A stretch of 14,461 nt of DNA from Chloroflexota bacterium. GTDB taxonomy: Bacteria; Chloroflexota; Dehalococcoidia; SAR202; UBA11138. A program made the position numbers and the translations under genes. The stretch covers positions 1 to 14,461 of the forward strand of contig JADFQF010000007.1 of NCBI GenBank assembly GCA_022561955.1. The letters are read 5' to 3'. The notes under the pieces are model-generated. The model was not told the DNA's origin. It did no database searches and was given only the letters and a program-made list of their open reading frames with translations. Position 1 is the first letter of the stretch, and each line of letters starts with the position of its first letter. This document shows positions 1-6,918 of this stretch, piece by piece.

Positions 1-2
1 CT

Positions 3-2129
3 ATAACGACGGCGAGACTCGTCTCCGTGGCCTTCGGCGTGGCGGGTGTCGTGGCGATATTCCTGTTGACGCGGCTCGCGTTAGGCTCGGGCCTGGCCCT
101 GATAGCCGCATTTCTGACGGCTGTCATGCGTTGGGACATCAACTGGAGCCGCATTGGCATGCACGGCATCACCGGGCCGCTATTCGGCGCGCTGACCGGA
201 TACCTGCTGCTGAAGGCCCTGCGAAGTGAGAGGCCGGCGGCATTCGCGTTCGCCGGCGCGACGCTGGGACTGGGGATGTGGTTCTATGCGTCGTTTCGAC
301 TGTTCCCCCTCGTGATCGCCTTCATGATTCTGCACCACCTCGTTTTAGGGAGGTCTGATCGGCGCAGGCTAATCAGAAACGTTCTGCTGATGGGTGTGGC
401 CGCGTTCATCGTCGCGGCGCCGGTCGTGCAGTCGGCCATAGTCGACTCCGAGGAGTTCTTTTCGAGAACCGCCGATACCTCGGTGTTCTCCCTTTATACC
501 CCCGGTGAGGCCCTGGACCAGGTCTGGACCGGACTGGGCAAGCACGCCCTGATGTTCAACTACAAGGGCGACCCGAATCCGCGCCACAACCTGCCCGGCG
601 CGCCGATGCTGGACTTCCTTTCGGGCATGCTCATGATACTTGGAATGGGTGTCGCCTTCGCCCGCTGGCGAAACGTGGCCCTGGTCGTCATGCCCTTCTG
701 GATCTTGTTCATGATGATGCCCGGCGTGATCACGCTGCCCTTCGAGGCCCCGCAATCGCTGCGGTCGATCGTGGTCATACCGGCCGTCGTGGTCCTGATC
801 ACCCTGGCCCTGGCCGCGGTATGGTGGGCCGGGAGGTCCGCGCCGTGGCGCCCGATAAGGCGAGCGACGCCCCTCTTTGTAGCCCTCCTGCTCGCGGTCA
901 TTGCCATATCGAATTTGAGCACCTACTTCGGGGCGCAGGCGAGCAATCCAGAGGTCTACGCCTCGTTTTCCACCGACGAGACCCTCATGGCACCGCACAT
1001 GCTTCAGCAGCAGAGGCGGGGCTACAGCCTGTTCGTATCCCGTCAGTTCCTCTTCAGCCTCACGGCAACCCTTCTAGCAAACAACCCTCGCTTCGAGACT
1101 ATCGCGGCGCCCATAAACATACCCCTGGACCCCGCGAAGGCCTGGCTCGGAGCATCAATATATCTGGAGCCCAGAGAGGCCGGATTTTACGACGTGCTCA
1201 AGGCGTATTACCCCGACGCCGAGTTCAGGGAGTTTCGCCCGCCCGCCGGGGGAGAGCCGCTATTCTACTCCGCCGTCATCAGTCGCGCCCAGCTCGAGCG
1301 CGATCAGGGCATTCTCGAACGCATTACACTCGACAGCGGCGTCGTGAAGGAGTCGACGAAATACACGACCGAGAGCCTGTGGCCGCTGGAGGTAGGGCCG
1401 GAGGACGTGCCCTTCGACGTTACTTGGGAGGGGAGCCTGCATGTCGTCCGCCCCGGCGAATACGTGCTGGAGCTGGTTTCCGACGGCGACACCGAGGTGT
1501 TTCTGGACGGCCAAACAGTTCTAACCAGCGAACAGCCTTCCGTGAAGATAGTGCCGGCGGTGGGTCTCCACTCCCTCGAGCTCAAGGCCCGTGTGGAGGA
1601 CCCCGACGGGACGCTGCGGCTGTTGTGGCGGCCTCCAGGCGGCGAGCTGGTCCCGATCCCCAAAGCCAATCTCTACCATGGCTCGATACGCCCGCTGGGC
1701 CTCGCGGGACGCTTCTTCAAGGACGGCGAAGAGGTCGGCGCGGCGGTGGCGGACGCGTTCAGAATCACGCCCGTGTTGGACACGTTCTGGTATGAGCCCG
1801 TGTTGGAAGAGCCGTACAGGGCCGTCTGGGAGGGCGAGTTGGCAGCCCACAAATCCGGCGGCTACAGATTCGATGTAGAGGGCTTCGGGGAGCTGAAGCT
1901 ATACATCGACGACAGGCTGGTGGCGGCCAAGCCCGGGGGCCTGTTATCGGCGCCGGACGATGTCTCGCGCCTTCGAGTGGGCCGACATTCGATCAGGCTC
2001 GAGTACTTCTCGCAGTTCCCGCCCTCGGAGTTCGAGGTCTTCTGGACGCCGCCGGACGAGCCCAGGGCGACGATTCCCCTGGAGCGCCTGTCGCCTAAGC
2101 CGGAGGCCATGTTTCGGGTCGTGGAGTAG
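3..2129 (+). CDS. Membrane glycosyltransferase (GT39/ArnT-like), 5'-partial, with two C-terminal PA14-like domains
   Basis: The reading frame is open to the left window edge; the first possible start inside is GTG at 27, but it falls inside a membrane segment, so the N-terminus, including the usual catalytic first loop, is probably outside the window. The visible part (about 700 residues) has a series of hydrophobic segments up to about residue 300 (numbered from GTG 27). A GDPNPRHNLPG motif lies near residue 180; I recall this from polytopic dolichyl-phosphate-mannosyltransferase-like (GT39/PMT) proteins. After the last membrane helix come an extracytoplasmic region and two PA14-like beta domains: the first about 450-555 (WRPPGGELVPIP end), the second about 557-690, opening with GLAGRFF and ending FEVFWTPP. 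Family knowledge suggests lipid-linked sugar transfer on the outer membrane face, with PA14 binding glycans; the coupling is inference. The next gene is convergent, 19 bases away. Confidence 0.75.
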   Translation: MTTARLVSVAFGVAGVVAIFLLTRLALGSGLALIAAFLTAVMRWDINWSRIGMHGITGPLFGALTGYLLLKALRSERPAAFAFAGATLGLGMWFYASFRLFPLVIAFMILHHLVLGRSDRRRLIRNVLLMGVAAFIVAAPVVQSAIVDSEEFFSRTADTSVFSLYTPGEALDQVWTGLGKHALMFNYKGDPNPRHNLPGAPMLDFLSGMLMILGMGVAFARWRNVALVVMPFWILFMMMPGVITLPFEAPQSLRSIVVIPAVVVLITLALAAVWWAGRSAPWRPIRRATPLFVALLLAVIAISNLSTYFGAQASNPEVYASFSTDETLMAPHMLQQQRRGYSLFVSRQFLFSLTATLLANNPRFETIAAPINIPLDPAKAWLGASIYLEPREAGFYDVLKAYYPDAEFREFRPPAGGEPLFYSAVISRAQLERDQGILERITLDSGVVKESTKYTTESLWPLEVGPEDVPFDVTWEGSLHVVRPGEYVLELVSDGDTEVFLDGQTVLTSEQPSVKIVPAVGLHSLELKARVEDPDGTLRLLWRPPGGELVPIPKANLYHGSIRPLGLAGRFFKDGEEVGAAVADAFRITPVLDTFWYEPVLEEPYRAVWEGELAAHKSGGYRFDVEGFGELKLYIDDRLVAAKPGGLLSAPDDVSRLRVGRHSIRLEYFSQFPPSEFEVFWTPPDEPRATIPLERLSPKPEAMFRVVE

Positions 2130-2148
2130 GCGAAATGCCTTGAAATGT

Positions 2149-2547
2149 CTAGTTACCCGAATATATGGAAAAGCCCTCATGTTCGAAATCAACATCAAAG
2201 GCCATTGCCTGCATTATGCCGTATCGTCGCATCACGACAAAGCTTGCGCAATCCACCAGACTCAATCCCCTATTATCTCGCTCTCTGAGCAGAGTAACGG
2301 CTTGAGCGTGGTCCTCATTGTCGATCCAATGTGTCTGGATTGAAATCATCTGGTCCAGGAACTGAAGTGCGACATCAAGGCCAAGTCTTCGTTGAAGCAG
2401 CGCCGCCGACTCTATGAGCACGTAGTTGTGTAGCAATATGTCTTCATTATTGCTGAATGCAAGGGCAAACATTTCGCTGGCTTCTGAATGATGCAGGTCA
2501 TTCGCGTCTGCCAAAGCGTAAATAGCGGAGGTGTCGAGGAAAATCAA
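2149..2547 (-). CDS. VapC-type PIN-domain ribonuclease toxin
   Basis: A 132-residue protein opening MIFLDTSAIYALAD, the classic PIN-domain start. The acidic residues expected for the Mg-dependent nuclease site are visible: D5, E46, D99 (in LSLVDC) and D118 or D120 (in AFDVDF). Length matches VapC toxins, which cleave tRNA or rRNA when freed from the antitoxin. The start codon overlaps the stop of the upstream ribbon-helix-helix gene by 4 bases (ATGA type), typical of coupled antitoxin-toxin pairs. The catalytic set appears intact, so the toxin is probably functional. The RNA target cannot be told from sequence. Confidence 0.88.
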   Translation of the reverse strand: MIFLDTSAIYALADANDLHHSEASEMFALAFSNNEDILLHNYVLIESAALLQRRLGLDVALQFLDQMISIQTHWIDNEDHAQAVTLLRERDNRGLSLVDCASFVVMRRYGIMQAMAFDVDFEHEGFSIYSGN

Positions 2548-2792
2548 TCCACGAAGTCCTCTGCAAGCGCGTCGTCATGTCGCTCGGAAACCGGTCCGTT
2601 TTTGTCTGGTTTCGAATGGCCGGAGCCAATGAAGGTAAATGCCTCAATACTTGGACGTTTGGTCTGTGGCCCAATTAAGTAGCTTTCTAATGCCCGACGA
2701 ACCAAAGCGGCCATGGAAATATTCTCATCGAACGCTTTACGTCGCAGCAGCTCGTAAATCTTATCGTCAAGCTGTATTTGAGTTCGCTTCAT
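2544..2792 (-). CDS. Ribbon-helix-helix (CopG/VapB-type) antitoxin
   Basis: An 82-residue protein. The first 40 or so residues (MKRTQIQLDDKIYELLRRKA, then SMAALVRRALESYL) form a beta strand and two helices, the ribbon-helix-helix DNA-binding fold. The charged C-terminal tail (about 45-82) would wrap and neutralise the PIN toxin encoded directly downstream, with which it overlaps by 4 bases. A GAGGA ribosome binding site sits 7 bases upstream of the ATG. As in other such pairs, the antitoxin-toxin complex is expected to repress its own promoter. It lies 55 bases downstream of the cupin gene on the same strand, so it may also be read through from the promoter near 4136-4164. Confidence 0.87.
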   Translation of the reverse strand: MKRTQIQLDDKIYELLRRKAFDENISMAALVRRALESYLIGPQTKRPSIEAFTFIGSGHSKPDKNGPVSERHDDALAEDFVD

Positions 2793-2847
2793 GGGTCAGT
2801 CCTCATAATTAGGCTTCGTCACAGCATGGCAGCATGATGTAGAAGCG

Positions 2848-3231
2848 TCAACGTCGATGGACCTCCGGGGGCTCGCCCTCCAGAAACGTCGTGTGGTTGA
2901 ACGGGTCCTGCACCGGGAAGAACGAGATTATCTTGAGGTCGCCGGGGCCCACGTTGGTGAAGGCGTGAGGCACGTTGGGCGGAATCACCAGCGTGTGCTC
3001 CGCGCCAACCTTCCGGACATCGTCTCCCAGCCTGGCCTCGGCGGTGCCCTCCAGGATGACGATGAACTCGTCGGACTCGTGAGTATGCAGGGGCGCACCC
3101 GCTCCGACTCCGACGACGCTGTAGGCGACGCTGCTGCTGGTCGTGCCGTCGCCCTCCCGCGTGATATCCCACTTGCGATAGTTGGGCCGCCAGGGTGTTT
3201 CTGGGGTGTTGTTGTGGTCGACAATCGGCAT
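2848..3231 (-). CDS. Small single-domain cupin protein
   Basis: A 127-residue protein with one cupin barrel. Cupin motif 1 is visible as HTHESDEFIVILEG, giving H49, H51 and E55; motif 2 as PPNVPHAFTN, giving H89. These four residues are the usual 3-His/1-Glu metal site (Fe, Mn, Zn or similar). Single-domain cupins include dioxygenases, isomerases and sugar-binding regulators, and the substrate cannot be deduced. The ATG at 3231 has an AGGAG site 5 bases upstream. The gene starts 20 bases after the DUF5615 stop and ends 55 bases before the ribbon-helix-helix antitoxin, so it sits between two toxin-antitoxin modules and may share their transcript. Whether it has any role in them is unknown. Confidence 0.85.
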   Translation of the reverse strand: MPIVDHNNTPETPWRPNYRKWDITREGDGTTSSSVAYSVVGVGAGAPLHTHESDEFIVILEGTAEARLGDDVRKVGAEHTLVIPPNVPHAFTNVGPGDLKIISFFPVQDPFNHTTFLEGEPPEVHRR

Positions 3232-3251
3232 TTTTGCTCCTACCTACTGAA

Positions 3252-3611
3252 TTAAGCTGAGACTCGCCTGATCCTGTGCCTACCTGGCTCAACTACGACG
3301 AAGGCTCGCATCAATTCCTCTTCCGCATAGCTGTTCAAGACTGACTGGAGTTCGGCGTGTCCTGCGGCCAGGCTCGTCGGGTTGATCCGAAGATAGATGA
3401 CGCCGGAATCGATTCCCTCGACAAACACAAGATTTCCGAAGTCCCTGTCTCTAGTGATAAGTATTCGATTTTCTTCTCTTGCCAGTAGTAGAAGCTCTCT
3501 GTCAGATGCTCGGGAAAGGCCGAATTCGGAAGCTGATGTAACATCGTGGGAAAGCTCGCGGAGATATTGCGAGGTGGCAAGATAAACATCCTGGTCCAGA
3601 AGAAACCTCAC
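3252..3611 (-). CDS. DUF5615 family PIN-like protein, putative toxin
   Basis: A 119-residue protein starting at GTG 3611. It shows the two marks of the DUF5615 (Mut7-C-like, PIN-like) family: MRFLLDQDV at the N-terminus with D6 and D8, and ILITRDRDFGNLVF with D55 and D57, the presumed acidic metal-binding residues of a nuclease. Length is normal for the family. Members are usually encoded directly after a DUF433 protein, and the pair is regarded as a toxin-antitoxin-like module. That arrangement is seen here, with a 4-base GTGA overlap between the DUF433 stop and this start. The nuclease activity is inferred from the fold. Confidence 0.85.
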   Translation of the reverse strand: MRFLLDQDVYLATSQYLRELSHDVTSASEFGLSRASDRELLLLAREENRILITRDRDFGNLVFVEGIDSGVIYLRINPTSLAAGHAELQSVLNSYAEEELMRAFVVVEPGRHRIRRVSA

Positions 3612-3838
3612 GACTGGGCGGAAATATGTACGTCTTCGGCGATTACTATGTCAATTACGTATTTAAGGCACGCCTTGATATCGTCCAGCTGGATATCAGG
3701 ATAGTAATTGGTCACTATCTCATCGAAGGCAATACCGTCTCTGACCAGTTCAAGGATATCTACGACCGGGATTCTTGTGCCTGCGATACATGGTTTTCCG
3801 AAATGAACGCCTTCATTAACTACAATTCGATCTGTCAT
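3608..3838 (-). CDS. DUF433 domain protein, putative antitoxin
   Basis: A 76-residue protein with the DUF433 signature GKPCIAGTRIPVVDIL (residues about 14-29) and a second conserved block YYPDIQLDDIKACLKY (45-60), which forms a winged-helix-like DNA-binding fold. I chose the ATG at 3836-3838 because it gives the full conserved domain and abuts the HicB-like stop as TAATG (one shared base), which indicates translational coupling. The same frame remains open upstream to 4096, but that extension runs antisense to nothing conserved and only overlaps the HicB-like gene out of frame. DUF433 proteins commonly precede DUF5615 genes and are thought to be their antitoxins. Confidence 0.87.
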   Translation of the reverse strand: MTDRIVVNEGVHFGKPCIAGTRIPVVDILELVRDGIAFDEIVTNYYPDIQLDDIKACLKYVIDIVIAEDVHISAQS

Positions 3839-4080
3839 TAGCCGAGTTCCTCCCCTACTTCCAACTTTATGCCATCGACTTTTGGAATCGAATGCGCCAA
3901 TTGAATGCCGAGAAAAATCCATTCTTCCAACACCTCCAGTAGCTGCTCCCTGCACTCCTCGAGCTTTGGCGTGTTGGCGATCACTCCGTCGAATCCAGGT
4001 ATTTCGCCGTATACGGACCCATCCGGAAGGATTTCGTACGATGCCCTGCACATCGCAGCGTGTAAATATTTCGTTAGCAT
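3838..4080 (-). CDS. HicB-like antitoxin (type II TA)
   Basis: An 80-residue protein when started at ATG 4078-4080 (MLTKYLHAAMCRASYEIL). This start matches the usual family N-terminus and has GGAGG 9 bases upstream; the frame continues 11 codons further to 4113, but that extension lacks family resemblance. The HicB partial RNase H-like fold is seen as SVYGEIPGFDGVIANTP, followed by the helix LEECREQLLEVLEEWI and the closing VDGIKL. No C-terminal DNA-binding domain is present, as in short HicB proteins. HicB normally neutralises the dsRNA-binding toxin HicA. No HicA-like ORF is adjacent: the next two genes are DUF433 and DUF5615, joined by overlaps. It is the first gene of the minus-strand run. 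Confidence 0.85.
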   Translation of the reverse strand: MLTKYLHAAMCRASYEILPDGSVYGEIPGFDGVIANTPKLEECREQLLEVLEEWIFLGIQLAHSIPKVDGIKLEVGEELG

Positions 4081-4135
4081 TAATTTTGGCCTCCACGCCG
4101 TTCCAACCGGCATTGAACTACTATCTTTGAGATTA

Positions 4136-4164
4136 ACCCTACTTAGTTGTCAGATATGTGTCAA
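4136..4164 (-). promoter_or_regulatory. Sigma-70-type promoter for the HicB-DUF433-DUF5615 run
   Basis: On the minus strand a perfect -35 TTGACA (4164-4159) is followed by a 17-base spacer and a -10 TAGGGT (4141-4136, three of six consensus bases, with the key T, A and final T kept). Transcription would begin near 4129, leaving a leader of about 50 bases before the HicB start at 4080. The weak -10 fits a repressible promoter. Confidence 0.55.
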
Positions 4165-4165
4165 C
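4146..4165. promoter_or_regulatory. Imperfect palindrome overlapping the -35 box, candidate TA operator
   Basis: The 20-base sequence GTTGTCAGATATGTGTCAAC matches its own reverse complement at 16 of 20 positions, centred on ATAT. It covers the -35 box and half of the spacer of the minus-strand promoter, so a bound dimer would block RNA polymerase. The likely binder is an antitoxin from the downstream run (DUF433 or HicB complex); this is inference. Confidence 0.5.
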
Positions 4166-4198
4166 ACGGCCGCCTTCGGTGATGGCCCGCCAACCCTA

Positions 4199-4207
4199 TG
4201 ATATACT
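4199..4207 (+). promoter_or_regulatory. Extended -10 promoter for the deacylase gene
   Basis: TGATATACT is an extended -10 element (TGn followed by TATACT, five of six consensus bases). There is no convincing -35 at 16-18 bases upstream, as is allowed for extended -10 promoters. It would start transcription near 4214, about 35 bases before the deacylase ATG. Confidence 0.4.
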
Positions 4208-4249
4208 TCGCGCGGTTCATCAGGCTATGGAGCAGAATCGGAGGGTATG

Positions 4250-5833
4250 ATGTTCGACGTTGTCATTCTTGGCGGGACCGTCGTTGACGGCACGGGTTCC
4301 GATGGCTTTCACGCAGACGTCGGCATCACCGGAGAGGTGATCGAGGAGATCGGCGACCTGTCTCAGGCGGAGACGCGGCGTGTCATCGACGCCAAGGGCC
4401 TTACGGTATCGCCCGGCTTCATCGACAGCCACGCCCACTCCGACGGCGCGCTGCTGATCGACCCCCAGCACGCCAACGGCCTGCGTCAGGGCATCACCAC
4501 GGAGATCCTCGGTCAGGACGGCCTGTCCTACGCTCCGCTGTCCCCCGAAAACTACAAGATGAACCGCCGGTACCTCGCCGGCATTCTCGGCGAGCCGCCC
4601 GAAGACCTGGACATGAGCAGCGTGGCGGCCTTTCGGTCTCACTACCATAACAAGGTCGCAATCAACACCGCGTACTGCATCCCACACGGCGCGCTTCGAC
4701 TGGAGACCCTCGGCTTCTACGACAAGCCGCTGGTCGGCGACGCCATGGAGCGGGCGAAGGTCCTGATACGCGAGGGCATGGAGCAGGGCGCGGTCGGACT
4801 CGCCACGGGCATGTCGTATTTCCCCAACGCCTGGAGCACCACCGACGAGCTTGTGGAGCTTTGCAGCGTCGTCGCCGAGTACGGCGGCGTGTACGTCACC
4901 CATCTTCGCGATGTTAATACCGACCGTGGATTCGGTGGCGGCGGCGTGCCTGAGGCGCTGGAGATCGGAAGGCGCTCGGGCGTAAAGGTGCACTTCTCCC
5001 ACTACCGCACGCAGCCCGAGGAGGCGGGCCAGGTCGCGCAGCGCCTGGAGCTGATCGACAAGGCGAAGGCCGAAGGCGTCGACGTCACCCTGGAGCTTTA
5101 TCCCTATCCCACAGGCAGCAGCTTCCCCCTCAGCTTCTTGCCCAGCTACGCCCACGAGGGCGGTCCGGCGGCCGTCATGGAGCGGCTGCAGGACGCAGAC
5201 GAGAGGCGCAAGATCATCGAGCACATCGTGGGTCAGCGAAGGCGCCCCCTGGAAGACGCCGTCTTCACGCATCTCCCCAAGAAGAACCAGCACCTGGAGG
5301 GCATGAGCGCCCCGGACGTCGCGGCTATGAGAGACATGCCCATTGGAGATGCCCTCGTCGAGCTGCTCATCGAGGAGGACCTGCAGGTCGGATATCGTGG
5401 CGCGCCCCCCAACAGCGTCAAGGTATGGCGGCAGGTAAGCCGCGACTGCGTCGAATTTCTGTCGAGGCCCGACTACATGGTGGGCAGCGACTCCATTCCG
5501 CTGGGCAGCATGCCCCATCCCAGGGCCTACGGCTGCTTCCCGCGATTCCTCGGAAGGCTCCGGCGGCAGTTCGACATCATGAGCCTGGAGCAGATGGTGC
5601 AGCGCATGACCGAAAATCCGGCAAAACGCTTCGGATTAAAGGGCCGTGGCCTCATCGCCAAGGGAAGCTACGCGGATATAGTCGTGTTCGACGCCGAGCA
5701 CATCATCGACAACGCGACCTACGATGACCCGACACAGTTCCCGACGGGCATACCGTATGTCCTCGTGAACGGACGCGTGGCCGTGGACAACGAGCGCTGC
5801 ACCGGCGAGTTCGCCGGACAGGCCGTGCCTTAG
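4250..5833 (+). CDS. N-acyl-D-amino-acid deacylase (D-aminoacylase family amidohydrolase)
   Basis: A protein of 527 residues of the amidohydrolase superfamily, acting on N-acylated D-amino acids to release the D-amino acid and a carboxylate. Two adjacent ATGs exist (4247 and 4250); the second has GGAGGG at a better distance (5 bases from GGAGG) and gives the usual FDVVILGGTVVDGTG opening. Visible marks are PGFIDSHAHSD (metal-binding HxH, about residues 61-63), GQDGLSYAPL where many relatives have a GNCG motif with a metal-ligand cysteine, VTHLRD and HFSHYR histidines, GSDS aspartate, and the C-terminal HPRAYGCFPRFLG block. The end returns to the small beta domain (YADIVVFD, IPYVLVNGRVAVDN). 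It lies upstream of a permease and a sugar-acid dehydratase on the same strand. The exact substrate, including D-amino acid versus other amides, is uncertain. Confidence 0.87.
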   Translation: MFDVVILGGTVVDGTGSDGFHADVGITGEVIEEIGDLSQAETRRVIDAKGLTVSPGFIDSHAHSDGALLIDPQHANGLRQGITTEILGQDGLSYAPLSPENYKMNRRYLAGILGEPPEDLDMSSVAAFRSHYHNKVAINTAYCIPHGALRLETLGFYDKPLVGDAMERAKVLIREGMEQGAVGLATGMSYFPNAWSTTDELVELCSVVAEYGGVYVTHLRDVNTDRGFGGGGVPEALEIGRRSGVKVHFSHYRTQPEEAGQVAQRLELIDKAKAEGVDVTLELYPYPTGSSFPLSFLPSYAHEGGPAAVMERLQDADERRKIIEHIVGQRRRPLEDAVFTHLPKKNQHLEGMSAPDVAAMRDMPIGDALVELLIEEDLQVGYRGAPPNSVKVWRQVSRDCVEFLSRPDYMVGSDSIPLGSMPHPRAYGCFPRFLGRLRRQFDIMSLEQMVQRMTENPAKRFGLKGRGLIAKGSYADIVVFDAEHIIDNATYDDPTQFPTGIPYVLVNGRVAVDNERCTGEFAGQAVP

Positions 5834-5912
5834 GGGGTACGGGGGACTGGGGTACGAGGGTAAGGGGTATAGGGTTAGGCGCCTTTACCCAACCCCCTAC
5901 CCCCCGCACCCT
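5834..5912. repeat. G-rich imperfect inverted repeat centred on GGCGCC
   Basis: The spacer between the deacylase stop and the permease start consists of G runs of 3-5 separated by 2-5 bases (5834-5877), then the palindrome GGCGCC (5878-5883), then C runs (5884-5911). The arm 5849-5877 and the reverse complement of 5884-5912 align with a few mismatches. The top strand could form a G-quadruplex and the RNA a long hairpin. No T run follows, so it is not an ordinary intrinsic terminator. It may be a dispersed repeat. Confidence 0.7.
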
Positions 5913-5921
5913 CCGTTCGAC

Positions 5922-6684
5922 ATGATTGGCTCAATCTCGCTGCTTCAGCTAGTCGTCGCGGTCGTCGCGGCGTTTGTCGGCTCCACGGTATTCTCCCCCG
6001 TTGGATTCGGCATCGGCGTTACCAGCATTCCCATCCTGCTGCTGGTGTTCGACCCTCAGACCGTCGTCGTCATGGTGAACACCGTGACGATACCGCTGCT
6101 GGTGCTCGTCATATTTCAGACGAGGCGCTACATCCACCTGCGGCGGACGGTCCCCATCGCCATCGCCGGACTTCTCGGAATGCCCATCGGCGTGCTGTTT
6201 CTGAGCTCGGCCGACGCCGGTGTGTTGCGCATCAGCATCACGGCGGTCATCATCGCGCTGGCGCTCCTATTGGCCCTCAACCCCAACGTCGCCCGCCTCA
6301 GGCGTGTGCCTGATCCTCACATAACGGGTCCGGCAGTCGGATTCGTCGTCTCGATAATGCTGAACTCGCTGGGCATCGGTGGGCCGCTGATCGCTCTCTT
6401 CGCGCTCACGCAGGGGCTGGCACCGGCACTCAGTCAGGGGCACGCTGGCCCTGTACTTCCTCGTGGTGGAGGGTGCGGGCGTCGTGGGCTTCGTCGTCGC
6501 GGGGCTCTTCACGATGGAGAGGGCGGTCCTCACGGCGATCATTGCGGGGCCGGTAGGGCTGGGCTTCTGGCTGGCCGTCCTGATTCACCGACGCATCGAC
6601 GAGGCCCTCTTTCGTCGGCTGGCGATCATCGTAATAATCCTGACCAGCCTCCTGGTGCTCGGCCGGGAGCTGTCGCAGCTTTAG
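5922..6684 (+). pseudogene. TauE/SafE-type permease gene interrupted by a frameshift
   Basis: The first frame gives about 167 residues of a polytopic membrane protein: a TauE/SafE-like start (FVGSTVFSPVGFGIGVTSIP), repeated helices, then SIMLNSLGIGGPLIALFALTQG. After about 6420 this frame turns into non-hydrophobic sequence, while the +1 frame continues the family pattern as GTLALYFLVVEGAGVVGF, then two more helices, ending LVLGRELSQL at stop 6684. The combined length of about 254 residues is normal for the family, which exports sulfite, sulfoacetate or other small anions. One extra base (or two lost) between about 6421 and 6440 explains it. Both sides look undamaged, so this is a recent mutation or a sequence error. 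No ribosome binding site is obvious before ATG 5922. Confidence 0.75.
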
Positions 6685-6785
6685 TCGGGTTTGAAGGCTC
6701 TTGTCCCGCGACGATTTGGCACATAGAATAGCTGCGGGCGAGGCTAGGATGTTTGGCAGCGCCGTATTGTTTGCCGGGTGGAGCG

Positions 6786-6807
6786 ACCCCTCCCACAGGG
6801 GTTTGTT
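6786..6807 (+). terminator. Weak hairpin with T-rich tail after the permease gene
   Basis: ACCCCT (6786-6791) and AGGGGT (6797-6802) form a 6-bp stem with a 5-base loop, followed by TTGTT. It lies about 100 bases after the permease stop. The U tract is short and broken, so termination would be inefficient. A second small hairpin, CCCAC/GTGGG (6849-6853 with 6860-6864), follows. The rest of 6685-6918 holds no gene I can support. Confidence 0.3.
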
Positions 6808-6918
6808 CCCGACTACCCGACCCCGGATTGCATCAGATTGCCCGTCGCCCCACCCGCAAGTGGGCCCGCATGATGAGCGCTCGATTAGTACATCGATGAA
6901 CAACCAGGGGGAGAAAGA

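Noticed and set aside
369..998. Long minus-strand frame antisense to the glycosyltransferase
   Set aside because: Its composition (R, G, H, D rich) is that of an antisense shadow of a GC-rich gene, and it has no ribosome binding site or family resemblance.
3839..4096. N-terminal extension of the DUF433 frame upstream of ATG 3838
   Set aside because: It overlaps the whole HicB-like gene out of frame and carries no DUF433-like sequence; the TAATG junction marks the start.
4220..5518. 432-codon minus-strand frame opposite the deacylase
   Set aside because: It mirrors a strongly conserved plus-strand enzyme codon by codon and has no recognisable motifs, so it is a shadow.
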